From Shewanella halifaxensis HAW-EB4 (lineage in GTDB: Bacteria; Pseudomonadota; Gammaproteobacteria; Enterobacterales; Shewanellaceae): a DNA stretch of 64,000 nucleotides. The stretch spans positions 1,612,001 to 1,676,000 of the forward strand of contig NC_010334.1 of assembly GCF_000019185.1 (NCBI RefSeq), given 5' to 3'. Positions 1 to 8,315 of this stretch are shown here, piece by piece. A model generated the notes under the pieces. It worked only from the letters and a program-made list of their open reading frames with translations. It searched no databases and was not told where the DNA came from. The translations under genes were made by a program, and so were the position numbers. Position 1 is the stretch's first letter. Every line of letters starts with the position of its first letter.

Positions 1-1040
1 GGTTGCTCACTGCCATAGTGGCAAAGCCTGCCACGTGGATTGTAAACAAGGTATTGGTTGAAAAAATCTTACCTAACTTGTTTTTACAAACCGCCACCGA
101 CGATGCCTTTATTGAGGCTAAAGCGTGGGAGCATGATTTAACCCGTAAGCAGACCGAATTTACCAAGGGCAAAATCAAATTTCTACGTGCGGCCAGTAGT
201 GGCCCAAGCCTATTGATTAGCGCTGGTACCGTAATACAAACCGATGCCATTAACGGCGTGGTGTATCGCGTGTTAACCATTGACGATGTGATCTTAGCCG
301 AGAACGCCGCCAGTGTGTTGGTACTCGTTACGGCTGAACATGCAGGTGCGGCCTATAACCTTGGCGCAGGCTATTACCATATTTTGCCTGAGTCAGTCAC
401 CGGCATTGGCAGTGTTACCAATGAAGCTGATTGGATTGATGTACTCGGCGCCGATGCTGAAAGCAACGAAGATTTAAAGTTACGTACCCGCAACGCCTTT
501 ACCGCAGCAGCGCCTTGGCATATCGATGCGGTTTACCGCGCCATGCTAACCGAACGCGCAGGCCTTAACGCAGACAACTTGTTTTTTGAACATGATGCGC
601 CGCGAGGTCCAGGTACCGCGAATGCCTTTATTTTGCTTGATACGAGCGAGCCATCAAGCGCACTGATTAATGACTTAAACGAGTACGTGATGCAAAAGGG
701 CTTTCATGGCCATGGCGATGATCTGCAGGTTATGGCCATGCCAGCGGTGATCACCAACATTGGCGTAACCGTGTACCCACAATCAGCGTTGCTAGCCGAT
801 GAAGTTAGCGCATTGCTGGCAGGTGTTGAAGACTTTATTCGCTGCGCATTTCGTGAAAACAGCAACTACAACGCCACGCGAACCGAGCCCGCTAGCCGCT
901 TTAGCTTTAGCCGCTTAGGCCAAGAATTGCATAAAGAATTTGCAGGGCTTGAGTCATTGAACTGGCACCAAATGGATATTACCAGCGGTAACGATGTGCC
1001 TCGTATTGGCGAGTTAACCATTGATAACGGTAATGCGTAA
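1..1040 (+). CDS. Phage baseplate J-like protein (5' end outside window)
   Basis: The reading frame is open to the left edge, so the N-terminus is probably missing; about 345 residues are visible. The protein resembles the baseplate J / Mu gp47 family, which forms the wedge of contractile-tail baseplates. It has the family's long alpha/beta N-terminal part and a glycine-rich middle, and is followed by the usual next gene, a tail protein I homologue, with no gap (stop at 1038-1040, next ATG at 1041). This anchors the left 7 kb as a phage tail region. It could belong to a complete prophage or to a phage-tail-like bacteriocin; the window does not show capsid, integrase or lysis genes that would decide. 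Confidence 0.8.
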   Translation, partial: LLTAIVAKPATWIVNKVLVEKILPNLFLQTATDDAFIEAKAWEHDLTRKQTEFTKGKIKFLRAASSGPSLLISAGTVIQTDAINGVVYRVLTIDDVILAENAASVLVLVTAEHAGAAYNLGAGYYHILPESVTGIGSVTNEADWIDVLGADAESNEDLKLRTRNAFTAAAPWHIDAVYRAMLTERAGLNADNLFFEHDAPRGPGTANAFILLDTSEPSSALINDLNEYVMQKGFHGHGDDLQVMAMPAVITNIGVTVYPQSALLADEVSALLAGVEDFIRCAFRENSNYNATRTEPASRFSFSRLGQELHKEFAGLESLNWHQMDITSGNDVPRIGELTIDNGNA

Positions 1041-1703
1041 ATGATGCGACTAGACAAAATCAATTGGCACAGCCTAACCAAAATGCCGTACTGGTTGGCG
1101 CGGCCAGCCAGCGAGATAGACAAACTACGCCAAGGTGCGGTGTTGTTTTGGCAACGCTTTGCCGACTTGCTGGCGTTCCCGTCTAAGCAACTCGACCCCA
1201 TGACCGCCGAATTAGCCTTAGTGCATTTGTTAGCGTGGGAACGAGACATTGAACAAATACCAGGTGAAACCGAGCAGCTTTATAGAACGCGAGTAAAGTT
1301 CGCCCTTAAATTTGCCAAAGGCGCAGGGAGCAAAGAGGGCTGGTATTACATGTTTGAAAAGCTGGGCACGCCATGGATCACCATTGATGAACGAGTGAGT
1401 GATACCGATTGGGATGTGGTGAGTTTGCAGCTACTCGACAGTGACTTAGCAGAAAGAGCAGGTTTAATTGACAACATTTGTCGCCAGTATGGCCGCACAA
1501 CAAGACGTTACCAGTTTGACACCATTGCTAGCATGCCGCTTGTGGCGCCACCGTCAGACTTTTCTTTAGACAGCTTAACCGGAATTGCCAGCCTAAGCGA
1601 TGACATGCGCCCAGCGCTTGGATTAGCGCTAATGGATAACGAATCACATTTTACGGTTACCAACAAAATGACCGTTCAAAAACAGCTCATTAGTAAGAGA
1701 TAA
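1041..1703 (+). CDS. Phage tail protein I-like baseplate component
   Basis: A 220-residue protein starting directly at the stop of the baseplate J gene, indicating translational coupling. The first half (residues 10-110) carries the aromatic, helical pattern of P2 gpI / Mu gp48-type tail proteins, with WLARPASEIDKL near the start and conserved Trp residues around 77 and 103. In P2-like phages this protein sits between the J wedge protein and the tail fibre, and here the fibre gene follows after 9 nt. The function is inferred from weak family resemblance plus gene order; the C-terminal third is not recognisable. Confidence 0.7.
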   Translation: MMRLDKINWHSLTKMPYWLARPASEIDKLRQGAVLFWQRFADLLAFPSKQLDPMTAELALVHLLAWERDIEQIPGETEQLYRTRVKFALKFAKGAGSKEGWYYMFEKLGTPWITIDERVSDTDWDVVSLQLLDSDLAERAGLIDNICRQYGRTTRRYQFDTIASMPLVAPPSDFSLDSLTGIASLSDDMRPALGLALMDNESHFTVTNKMTVQKQLISKR

Positions 1704-1712
1704 GGAAACAAC

Positions 1713-2321
1713 ATGGCTTCAGTTATTACAATCGCAGGTGAAAAACTCTTTGCAGCTAAAGCACAAGCTAATGAGCAGCTAGACATTGACACCTTTATTT
1801 TTGCTAACGTACCAGACCAAGACCCTACTGCGCCAATTAACCGCGAAGAGGGAATACCAACCGAACATAAGGTGCACGAGCAAATTGTGCAGCAAGTTGG
1901 CCGCATTAACGACAATGTAGTGGTTTACTCAGCCGTACTTGATAGTTTAACGGGTCCGTTTGAATTTAACTGGGTAGGCTTGTACTCGTCAGTTAACCAA
2001 ACGTTAGTTGCAATTAACCATATCCCAACCACGGTAAAAACCATCACCGAGCCGGGTGTGGCTGGTAATACCCTAAACCGTAATTTTGGTATTGAGTACT
2101 CAGGTATTGCCGATCTCACTGGTATTAACGTAGCGCCTGAAACGTGGCAGCTAGATTTTACTGCACGCCTAGGTGGCATGGATAAATTAACGCAACAGCT
2201 TGCCGCAGACATGAACGGCAAAGATTGGTTTATTGAAGACGGCTTTAAAGTGGTACCACGTGCAACAGCTAACAGCTTTAGCGTGTTGCCGTGTGGGTTA
2301 TGTGTCTGGCCTACGCATTGA
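1713..2321 (+). CDS. Phage tail fibre, N-terminal attachment part (frameshifted)
   Basis: The 202-residue frame matches the phage tail-collar fibre N-terminal domain (DUF3751-like) that fixes fibres to the baseplate, with GPFEFNWVGLYSS near residue 85 and a second conserved stretch TWQLDFTARLGG near 145. The expected continuation (a glycine-rich VGYVSGLRIELKQ stretch) is present but in the next frame, beginning at 2293. The last residues of this frame (about 194-202) therefore look like frameshift read-out. The change is equivalent to one extra or two missing bases near 2290-2296. It could be a true inactivating lesion, a phase-variation event or an assembly error. Upstream RBS AGGAAA is good. 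Confidence 0.75.
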   Translation: MASVITIAGEKLFAAKAQANEQLDIDTFIFANVPDQDPTAPINREEGIPTEHKVHEQIVQQVGRINDNVVVYSAVLDSLTGPFEFNWVGLYSSVNQTLVAINHIPTTVKTITEPGVAGNTLNRNFGIEYSGIADLTGINVAPETWQLDFTARLGGMDKLTQQLAADMNGKDWFIEDGFKVVPRATANSFSVLPCGLCVWPTH

Positions 2322-4506
2322 ACTTAAGCAAGAACATATTTTAACCCTGCAGTCATACCCACAGTTTGTGTATGTAGATGCGTGGTTTAGCGGTACAGCT
2401 AACAGCGTTTGGACACCACAAGTTGCGTTTACCGTCACCGATGGCGAAATGGATGATTACATTGATGTGCAAGGTGTACAGCATTACGTGTTTAAGCTTG
2501 CTGTGGTTAATGCGGCTAATGATGTTGATGATTTAAGGTATACAAGCTCAGAAATGCAGACTAATGTTCTTCAGGCTGCAACAGGGAAGAGTAATATTAT
2601 TAACTTGATAGTTGGCGCAAAAGTTAAAAATAATAATTTTATATTTAACGGAGATTTGTACTTTAATCCTGATAACTATATTGAAATTGCACAAAATGGA
2701 AGTTTTATAACGGTTGCTTCAGAGGAAACCGTTCTGAGGTTTGACAGAGAGACCCAGATTCTATATTGCACTAGCGGAAAGAGAATACTGCTTGAAAATA
2801 ATAAATATCCGGCTGGTCATTTGTATCGATATGGCGGGAAAGGAGATGCGATTGTTTCTTCTCCTTCAAAAGTAGCAAAGACAATAAATTCAGGTTTAGA
2901 AGATATATTTAATGTTAATGCAACTGATAATACAATCAATGTGAATGCTTGTTTTGCATGCGGATACAATGTATTTATGCCGCCAAAAGGTTATGCGGTT
3001 ACATCTCAAGTTAGGTTTAAAGGTGGAATGCGAATAGATGGGTATAACGCTACGTTATGGGCTCATGATAACTGGACAGATAGCACGAATAACAACCCAA
3101 TTACTAGAAGAGCAGTAGGGTTGATTCAGGGGGTGACTGATTTAGATATTAATGGTTTGGAAATTCGATGTGATGCACATAATGAACAAAGTAAAGATCA
3201 AGCATCGTCAGGGATAATGTTGAGGTATTCAAAAAATGTAAGCTTAAATAGATTTAAATCAACACACTCAAATATACGAACTCAAGTATTTAATCCTTTT
3301 GACATAGAAACGGATAATACAGATATAAATATAGACAAGTCATACTTCAGGAATGAGACAGGTGATTATGCGGGGGGATGTTGGGTTCGTAATATAAATG
3401 TAGGTGGGGTAACAAAAAATATTAATATAATGAACTCAGTGTTTGATAAAGATTCAGGCGATGAAGTTCTTGCAATATTTGGAGTTAACGGCGCAGTAAA
3501 TGATGTAACTATAAATAACAATGTCTTTAAAGGGAGTGCTAAAAAGCATGTTCATGGAACATTTATAAGTATTTTTCCACTTTCATTTAACGGGACGAAA
3601 GATGGTAGAGTCAATAATGTTAAGTTTACAAATAATACAATTATAGATTCTGGATTTACAGACTCAATATTTAGAGTTGGTGATGATGGGGATGTGAATA
3701 ATAAATGTAATAATATTGACGTGTCAGGTAATTATATATTGTTTGACAATAAGCATGGGACAGACATTGCCAATATTGTTAGGTTTATAAAAAATAAGGG
3801 TGATGCATTATTTTTTAATAAAAACCGAGTTGAACAAGTTGATACCAAACCAATTAATTGTATTGTTTTAGGAGGTTGGAGTAATGTTGAGTCAAATATG
3901 TTTAATGTTTATGCTAAAACAGTGTTTAGGAATTGCGAGAAAGTTTCAGATAATGTGGTTTATAATTCATATTCTATCGGCCAGCTAATTTACAATGTTA
4001 AATTATTTAGTGGAAACAAAGGAGTAGCAGCAAAAGGGGGGCAGATTTTCGGTTCAAGTATAGAAACAAAAGTAATAGGAAATGATTTACTGTTAACTGG
4101 TGACGGTTACGCGTTTGCATCATCAAATAGTGATGGAAATACCCCATGCTTTACAATTGAAAACAATGAAGTGAAAACATTAAAAGAAATGGTTATATGC
4201 CAATTTCGTGGAGAAAATAAAAGCATAGTTCGAAATAATAAATTTAAAGGTGTTGCCGGAAAGGTTGCGGATGCATCAGGTAAAATCGGAACGCTTTCTG
4301 GTAACGATTGGTGGGGAAAGCTTGATGAGTATTCTAATGTTGCTCCATATCTGAACTATGAATATAACAATGCTTGTCCTATCGGCATGTTCACCAAGAA
4401 CACAAGTAATACGCCTGAAAATGGGCGAATGCTATTTGGGTGGTCAAAATTCAAGCATGATGGGCGTGGTGATGACTGGAGTACATTATATGTGGCGACA
4501 GAGTAA
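2233..4506 (+). CDS. Phage tail fibre / beta-helix tailspike, distal part (frameshifted)
   Basis: This is an open frame of up to 757 codons. The first 20 codons (TTG start, no RBS) overlap the preceding gene and are unlikely to be real; homology to the fibre resumes at 2293. Residues about 20-100 continue the collar-fibre domain (YPQFVYVDAWFSGT, DDYIDVQGVQHYVFKLA). From about 2530 the DNA becomes clearly richer in A+T and the protein becomes Asn- and Val-rich with repeated xNVxxNNxF turns. This pattern is typical of right-handed parallel beta-helix tailspikes that bind or cut surface polysaccharide. The abrupt base-composition change inside one gene suggests a swapped receptor-binding module. 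Without a fixed frame, the spike may not be made attached to its baseplate domain. Confidence 0.7.
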   Translation: MKTALKWYHVQQLTALACCRVGYVSGLRIELKQEHILTLQSYPQFVYVDAWFSGTANSVWTPQVAFTVTDGEMDDYIDVQGVQHYVFKLAVVNAANDVDDLRYTSSEMQTNVLQAATGKSNIINLIVGAKVKNNNFIFNGDLYFNPDNYIEIAQNGSFITVASEETVLRFDRETQILYCTSGKRILLENNKYPAGHLYRYGGKGDAIVSSPSKVAKTINSGLEDIFNVNATDNTINVNACFACGYNVFMPPKGYAVTSQVRFKGGMRIDGYNATLWAHDNWTDSTNNNPITRRAVGLIQGVTDLDINGLEIRCDAHNEQSKDQASSGIMLRYSKNVSLNRFKSTHSNIRTQVFNPFDIETDNTDINIDKSYFRNETGDYAGGCWVRNINVGGVTKNINIMNSVFDKDSGDEVLAIFGVNGAVNDVTINNNVFKGSAKKHVHGTFISIFPLSFNGTKDGRVNNVKFTNNTIIDSGFTDSIFRVGDDGDVNNKCNNIDVSGNYILFDNKHGTDIANIVRFIKNKGDALFFNKNRVEQVDTKPINCIVLGGWSNVESNMFNVYAKTVFRNCEKVSDNVVYNSYSIGQLIYNVKLFSGNKGVAAKGGQIFGSSIETKVIGNDLLLTGDGYAFASSNSDGNTPCFTIENNEVKTLKEMVICQFRGENKSIVRNNKFKGVAGKVADASGKIGTLSGNDWWGKLDEYSNVAPYLNYEYNNACPIGMFTKNTSNTPENGRMLFGWSKFKHDGRGDDWSTLYVATE

Positions 4507-4518
4507 TGAGGGCTATTT

Positions 4519-5016
4519 ATGTTATTAATAAATGGCGCTGCACTTAAGCTCAAAGCTCTGCAGATCACGGCGAGTCAAGAACTCGCCAGTGAAGACGCCA
4601 GCGGCCAGAGCTCGAGCACCGATAGCGCCGAAACAGGCGCTAAGGCCAAAATGCTAAGTGTGGCTGGCTTTATTCCTTTTACTGAAGTCGCGCAATTATC
4701 AGACTTGTTCAATATGGCCGAGGCGACTGAGGCGGGTGCAAGAATGATCTACCGCATCAGCAATCACACAGCGAGTGCGCTTGGTGTTAAGCAAGTGCGT
4801 TTTGCCAGTAAGATTGATGCAGTTGAGCAGCAAACCACAAGACAATGGCGCGTTAGCTTTACCTTAAGTGAATATCGTTCAGTGCCAGAGAAAAAGGAAC
4901 AACGCTTGCCACAGGCAACCGCCAACCAACAAGGCGGTGAAGTTGAACAGTCCGGTGTGCAATATGCTTCACTGGATAAGCTACTAACTGAAAACTTTGG
5001 TGAGTTGAGAACTTAA
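4519..5016 (+). CDS. Phage baseplate complex-type protein
   Basis: A 165-residue protein, 12 nt after the spike. It has an SGQSSSTDSAETGAKAK segment (residues about 29-45) followed by an LSVAGFIPF strand and a WRVSFTLSEYRSV segment (about 111-123). I associate this pattern from memory with proteins annotated as baseplate complex protein in Vibrio and Shewanella prophages; this is family recall, not a search. Its stop overlaps the start of the next gene by one base (TAATG), so the two are translationally coupled. A structural role in the baseplate hub is inferred from position between the fibre and hub-like genes. Confidence 0.55.
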   Translation: MLLINGAALKLKALQITASQELASEDASGQSSSTDSAETGAKAKMLSVAGFIPFTEVAQLSDLFNMAEATEAGARMIYRISNHTASALGVKQVRFASKIDAVEQQTTRQWRVSFTLSEYRSVPEKKEQRLPQATANQQGGEVEQSGVQYASLDKLLTENFGELRT

Positions 5017-5705
5017 TGAATAAGCCGAACGCTCGCTTTATTGCCCGTGCCACGGTTAACGCTAAGCCTGTGGAATTAAAAAACCATTGGTTAGTGTTAA
5101 AAAGTGACTCGCCAGGTACTTGCCAAATAACCGTCAATACCAAAGTGAATCGCTTGGATAAAGTGGCGCTTGATTTAGGCTGGGGCGACATGGTTGATAG
5201 AGTATTTATTGGTTACGTCGAGCGAGTAATGCCCGCAGTTAATGGATGGTATACCCTGTTTTGTCGAGAGCTTGCCGCATCACTCGCCTTTAACTTAAGC
5301 GTAATGCTGCGCCACCCAACCATGCGCCAAGTACTCGATGAAGTAACCAAGCAAACAGGCCTAGATTTTGTGGTACCCGATAAAGCCTACAGCGAAACCG
5401 CCATACCCTGTTTTTACTGTGATGGTTCAGGCTATGAAATCTTAGATAACATTGGCCGCGCCTATCAAATACCAGATTTTATCTGGCACCAGCAGGGCAA
5501 TGGCAAAATCTATATCGGCAGCTATCAAGATTCATTTTGGCACGACAAGCCAGTAGTGATCCCAACAAGCATGATGACCAACCACCAAGTAGGCAGAACG
5601 GCCACCATGCCAGCCACGCCAATGGTGCGGCCACATGTGACCGCTAATAATGAGCGCATTAAATCGGTTGAGTTCAGACAAACCCAAATGATAATAAGCT
5701 GGTAA
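5016..5705 (+). CDS. Phage baseplate hub-like protein
   Basis: A 229-residue protein coupled to the gene before it. It resembles the central part of tail hub proteins (P2 gpD / Mu gp44 group): an N-terminal strand-rich domain with a VFIGYVERVMP segment (about 64-74), then a domain predicting use of a secretin-like KQTGLDF element and a cysteine pair CFYCDGSGYE (about 133-142). Compared with typical gpD-like hubs of 300 residues or more it is short. The hub would sit at the tail tip with the spike protein encoded next. The assignment rests on context and weak motif resemblance. Confidence 0.5.
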   Translation: MNKPNARFIARATVNAKPVELKNHWLVLKSDSPGTCQITVNTKVNRLDKVALDLGWGDMVDRVFIGYVERVMPAVNGWYTLFCRELAASLAFNLSVMLRHPTMRQVLDEVTKQTGLDFVVPDKAYSETAIPCFYCDGSGYEILDNIGRAYQIPDFIWHQQGNGKIYIGSYQDSFWHDKPVVIPTSMMTNHQVGRTATMPATPMVRPHVTANNERIKSVEFRQTQMIISW

Positions 5706-5717
5706 GGAGTAATCTCA

Positions 5718-6392
5718 GTGGATACCGTAATCAAACGTATAGTGCGCCGCCTGTTTCCTGAGCTGACATCAGGCCTACACTTACCGCGCTGGGGCAAAGT
5801 AGTTGCACTGCCAGAATTGCCAACAGAAGAGGGCGAACGTGGCAGTGATGCATTTTATCCACGCTATGCCGTTGACGTGCAGCTGCTTGATGAAAACGGT
5901 ACCGAAACCAAATCAAAACCATTGCAAGCCGTGCCATTACCACTACCTGGTGCAGGCAATAAAGCAGGCAGACTAGAACCGCCTGCGATTGGCTCAATAG
6001 TCGAAATAGGCTTTGCTTACGGCAGACCTGACAAACCATTCATCAGAACCGTATTACCATTTGGCTGGGACTTGCCAGCCATCAAAGCAGGTGAAACCCG
6101 CAATCAAGTGCGTGATGGGGTGTATCGGCATATTGATGACAAGGGCAACTTCGACAACAAAACAGATAAAGACGATAAGCTTGAATGCTTAAACCAACGC
6201 ATCAAGATACTAGAAAACAAGATTGAAGAAATAGCAGGTGATCTAACCCAAACTATTGGCGGCACTAAAGCCACCACCGCCGAACGTATCACAATGAATG
6301 GCGGTAAGGCCGTGGTCACTTGTGCCCACATCTGCCATTTTACAGGCGCACCACATGGCGATGGTTCATCAACCGTCACTGCAGGTAAGTAG
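5718..6392 (+). CDS. Phage baseplate assembly protein (spike/V-like)
   Basis: A 224-residue protein starting with GTG at 5718 after an AGGAG RBS. The first two thirds look like an OB-type gp45/gpV domain (RWGKVVALPELP; VQLLDENGTETKSKPLQAV; GSIVEIGFAYGRPDKPFI). It is followed by a coiled coil (LNQRIKILENKIEEIAGDLT, about 155-174) and a short beta C-terminus with NGGKAVVTCAHICHF. The order OB, helix, tip is what central tail spikes of contractile phages show. It lies directly after the hub candidate, consistent with a spike docked on the hub. The exact family name is uncertain. Confidence 0.6.
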   Translation: MDTVIKRIVRRLFPELTSGLHLPRWGKVVALPELPTEEGERGSDAFYPRYAVDVQLLDENGTETKSKPLQAVPLPLPGAGNKAGRLEPPAIGSIVEIGFAYGRPDKPFIRTVLPFGWDLPAIKAGETRNQVRDGVYRHIDDKGNFDNKTDKDDKLECLNQRIKILENKIEEIAGDLTQTIGGTKATTAERITMNGGKAVVTCAHICHFTGAPHGDGSSTVTAGK

Positions 6393-6415
6393 CAAGGCAA
6401 ACATAAGGAAGTCAC

Positions 6416-6613
6416 ATGGCATTAAGTCAATCATCACTAAAGGGCAAGATAGTCAGCGAACTAGAGGCCAGAGGCTTTACCACTAATGGCGAACACGCCT
6501 TTGCTGCCAAGATGGCCGAAGCCATAGCCGCCGCAGTCGTAGCCGAGATCACCAGCAACGCCCAAGTGCAAGTCACAGGCGGCAGTTCATCAGGCACATA
6601 CAAAGTCAGCTGA
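6416..6613 (+). CDS. Small phage protein of unknown function
   Basis: A 65-residue protein with an ATAAGGAAG RBS, in the same direction as and 23 nt after the spike-like gene. It has an alanine-rich helical centre (HAFAAKMAEAIAAAVVAEI) and a glycine/serine tail (GGSSSGTYKV). No domain is recognised. Position at the end of the tail operon suggests a minor structural or assembly protein, but nothing in the sequence proves it. Confidence 0.55.
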   Translation: MALSQSSLKGKIVSELEARGFTTNGEHAFAAKMAEAIAAAVVAEITSNAQVQVTGGSSSGTYKVS

Positions 6614-6760
6614 TAGCCGTTATTATCAGAGCAATCCGTTATCAATGAAGCATCACAGGCCAGCAAACAAAATGGCAAACTCGACCAATCACTAAGTAGC
6701 CAGAAACAAAGTGATAATGTAGTCTGCTTATTCCGAACATTTATATGAATAGTAGGTTGC

Positions 6761-7126
6761 ATGGAAGAACATTACGTTAAAAAGGAAATATCGCCGCTGG
6801 AGTTTGTAACGAACGGGAAGGCAGAGTTGGCTGAAGTCTTCACTAAAGGTAGAGTAGAAAATCTAGAAGTTACTATTCTTAAAGACTTTACTGATGCAGT
6901 AAAGGCATCGCAAAAATTAAATGAAATGGAAAAAAAACAGATAAGAGATTTTATTGAAGACAATATGGATATTGTCAAAGAAGGTTTGGAAAGTTGGATT
7001 GAAGGTGTTGAGGGCATAAGCTCTGCAGAGCGTTGTATTCAAAAGATGTTCTCGGGCCTATCTGAACTTGCTACGTTCAGTGAAAACTTGGTTGAAATAC
7101 TTAGAAACCTTAATATACCAGGCTAA
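6761..7126 (+). CDS. Hypothetical helical protein, likely prophage cargo
   Basis: A 121-residue, acidic and lysine-rich, wholly helical protein with no signal peptide or membrane segment. Its DNA is more A+T-rich than the tail genes, it is separated from them by about 150 nt, and it is followed by its own terminator at 7149. These are features of a late-acquired cargo (moron-type) gene. No family is recognised. The start ATG at 6761 is preceded only by a weak GTAGG. Confidence 0.5.
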   Translation: MEEHYVKKEISPLEFVTNGKAELAEVFTKGRVENLEVTILKDFTDAVKASQKLNEMEKKQIRDFIEDNMDIVKEGLESWIEGVEGISSAERCIQKMFSGLSELATFSENLVEILRNLNIPG

Positions 7127-7148
7127 GTCTAGACTTCACCACACATCA

Positions 7149-7172
7149 GCCTCATTTTAAGTGAGGCTTTTT
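7149..7172 (+). terminator. Intrinsic terminator after the prophage cargo gene
   Basis: Six-base-pair stem GCCTCA / TGAGGC (7149-7154, 7162-7167) followed by TTTTT, 22 nt after the stop of the 121-residue gene. It closes the prophage transcription unit. Confidence 0.7.
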
Positions 7173-7255
7173 GATACCTGCAGTAAAGCAAATCCTACCT
7201 ATGCTCGATATGAATTAATCAAAGCAAAACCATCGACGCCGGTTAGGTTCCTGTC

Positions 7256-7316
7256 GTGGGGCTCGAACCCGCGCCCAGATGTAAACACCGAGTTTACCCA
7301 CGGAAACCAGCCCCAC
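7256..7316. other. Attachment-like partial copy of the ssrA 3' end with stem-loop
   Basis: Positions 7258-7277 match the ssrA 3'-terminal segment at 7863-7882 in 19 of 20 bases, sharing the 16-mer GGGGCTCGAACCCGCG, the T-arm region used by many integrases. The copy is nested in an inverted repeat GTGGGGCT (7256-7263) / AGCCCCAC (7309-7316), with an inner hairpin GTAAAC / GTTTAC at 7281-7297. The intact ssrA end lies 605 bp to the right. The site therefore looks like an internal or secondary att site, or the scar of a smaller element next to ssrA. It is not a complete tRNA: there are no D or anticodon arms. Confidence 0.5.
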
Positions 7317-7850
7317 AGAGAATCCGCGCCACGAAATCCGCACTCTTCCTCCCCTCCTGCGGGCTTTATATAATTTTTTAATTTCAGTTTTAGATTATTG
7401 CAGTTCATAGGCGCAGACAGCGCCATTCCTAGGGCTTTTAAAGGATCGAAGATCTGAAATGATCGCGGTTTATTTCACTGTTTTACAGTTCCATACAGGA
7501 GCTGTGAGAGCGCAAGCAATCGTGAAAGCCGCATGAATGCTGGGTTTTCGCTGGATTTCGTGGGGTTTTAGCAACAAAGCTTAAAAAACGAGGGAACGAT
7601 CAAACACAATAAAAACATTAAGTTAAATAATAATAAAACTGAAATGAAGAAAGAGGGTAATTCAGTGCCGCCCATGTCGCCACTTTAATTCGGCTGTCGC
7701 CACTTTGCCGCCATTGAGCTACTTGCCGCCATTGATGATTAACCGCTGATTAAGCAAAACACGCCACCAATTATCAAGTAAGTCGACTGTAAGTGGCTGA
7801 AAACAGGCAGAAAAAAAGGCCAACCGGTTAAGGTTGGCCTTTCTAGTATT
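7317..7850. other. Non-coding interval between prophage and ssrA, with short direct repeats
   Basis: No convincing gene is seen. The stretch contains two pairs of short direct repeats: TGTCGCCACTTT at 7675-7686 and 7695-7706, and TTGCCGCCATTGA at 7705-7717 and 7723-7735. Their spacings are about 20 and 18 bp. Such spaced repeats next to an integration gene could be integrase or excisionase arm sites, but that is inference. The right end holds the ssrA terminator. Confidence 0.4.
7811..7842 (-). terminator. Intrinsic terminator of ssrA
   Basis: Stem AAAGGCCAACC (7815-7825) with its complement (7832-7842). On the minus strand it ends in seven T residues. It lies 9 bp beyond the 3' CCA of ssrA. 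Confidence 0.85.
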
Positions 7851-8205
7851 TGGTGGAGGCGGCGGGGCTCGAACCCGCGTCCAAAAAGCCTACATCCAAG
7901 GCGCTACATGCTTAGTCTCTCTTTTGGTTAACCAAGTACACTCCGAAAGACAGGATTGCAATTGGCGAGTTCAGTACTGTTTCGCGGTTCACCCCTGAAC
8001 GTGGTTCCCTCGCTATCAAATGTAAGATGACCATCTATAAACCAAACCCATTTGAGAAGTTTTGGACAGATGGCTAGCTAGCCTAAGCTGCTAGAGAGTA
8101 GTTAGAGTCGTTTGCAACTATAACGGTGCGGCTTTTTACGAGGCCAACCGCCCCTCGGCATGCTCCCAGGGTTTCGAGAATCTTGTCGAATCCAGAATCG
8201 CCCCC
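7851..8205 (-). ncRNA. ssrA: Transfer-messenger RNA (tmRNA, SsrA)
   Basis: The minus strand begins GGGGGCGATTCTGGATTCGA and ends with T-arm GGGTTCGAGCCCC, then CGCCTCC-ACCA. The first seven bases pair with the last seven before ACCA, forming the tRNA-like acceptor stem; total length is 355 nt. The tag frame runs 8115 to 8083 and encodes ANDSNYSLAA followed by TAG, close to the E. coli tag ANDENYALAA. tmRNA with SmpB rescues stalled ribosomes and tags the nascent chains for proteolysis. The gene is adjacent to smpB as usual. Its 3' end borders prophage DNA, and in S. oneidensis the CP4So prophage is known to use ssrA as its site, with excision damaging tmRNA. Confidence 0.95.
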
Positions 8206-8217
8206 AAGTACAATGTG

Positions 8218-8247
8218 ATTGTAACGCGACCTACCTTGTTTTACCAA
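8218..8247 (-). promoter_or_regulatory. Promoter of ssrA
   Basis: The minus strand shows TTGGTA (8247-8242), an 18-bp spacer and TACAAT (8223-8218). The mature tmRNA 5' end at 8205 lies 12 nt downstream of the -10, allowing for RNase P trimming. Confidence 0.55.
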
Positions 8248-8283
8248 GCATAAAAATCGCATTAGCAATCGATTGTTCGTTAT

Positions 8284-8313
8284 ACGTACGTTATTGACCA
8301 CGTACGTTATTGA
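8284..8313. repeat. Tandem 14-bp direct repeat between smpB and ssrA
   Basis: ACGTACGTTATTGA occurs at 8284-8297 and again at 8300-8313, two bases apart, ending 3 bp before the smpB stop codon. Each unit contains the palindrome ACGTACGT or ACGTAC. Role unknown; it lies upstream of the ssrA promoter. Confidence 0.6.
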
Positions 8314-8315
8314 AA

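Noticed and set aside
7240..7330. A tRNA gene on the minus strand
   Set aside because: Only a T-arm-like segment is present; no D arm, anticodon arm or CCA end can be folded.
7476..7497. LexA box near the prophage end
   Set aside because: CTGT and ACAG are present but with 3- or 13-base spacing rather than eight.
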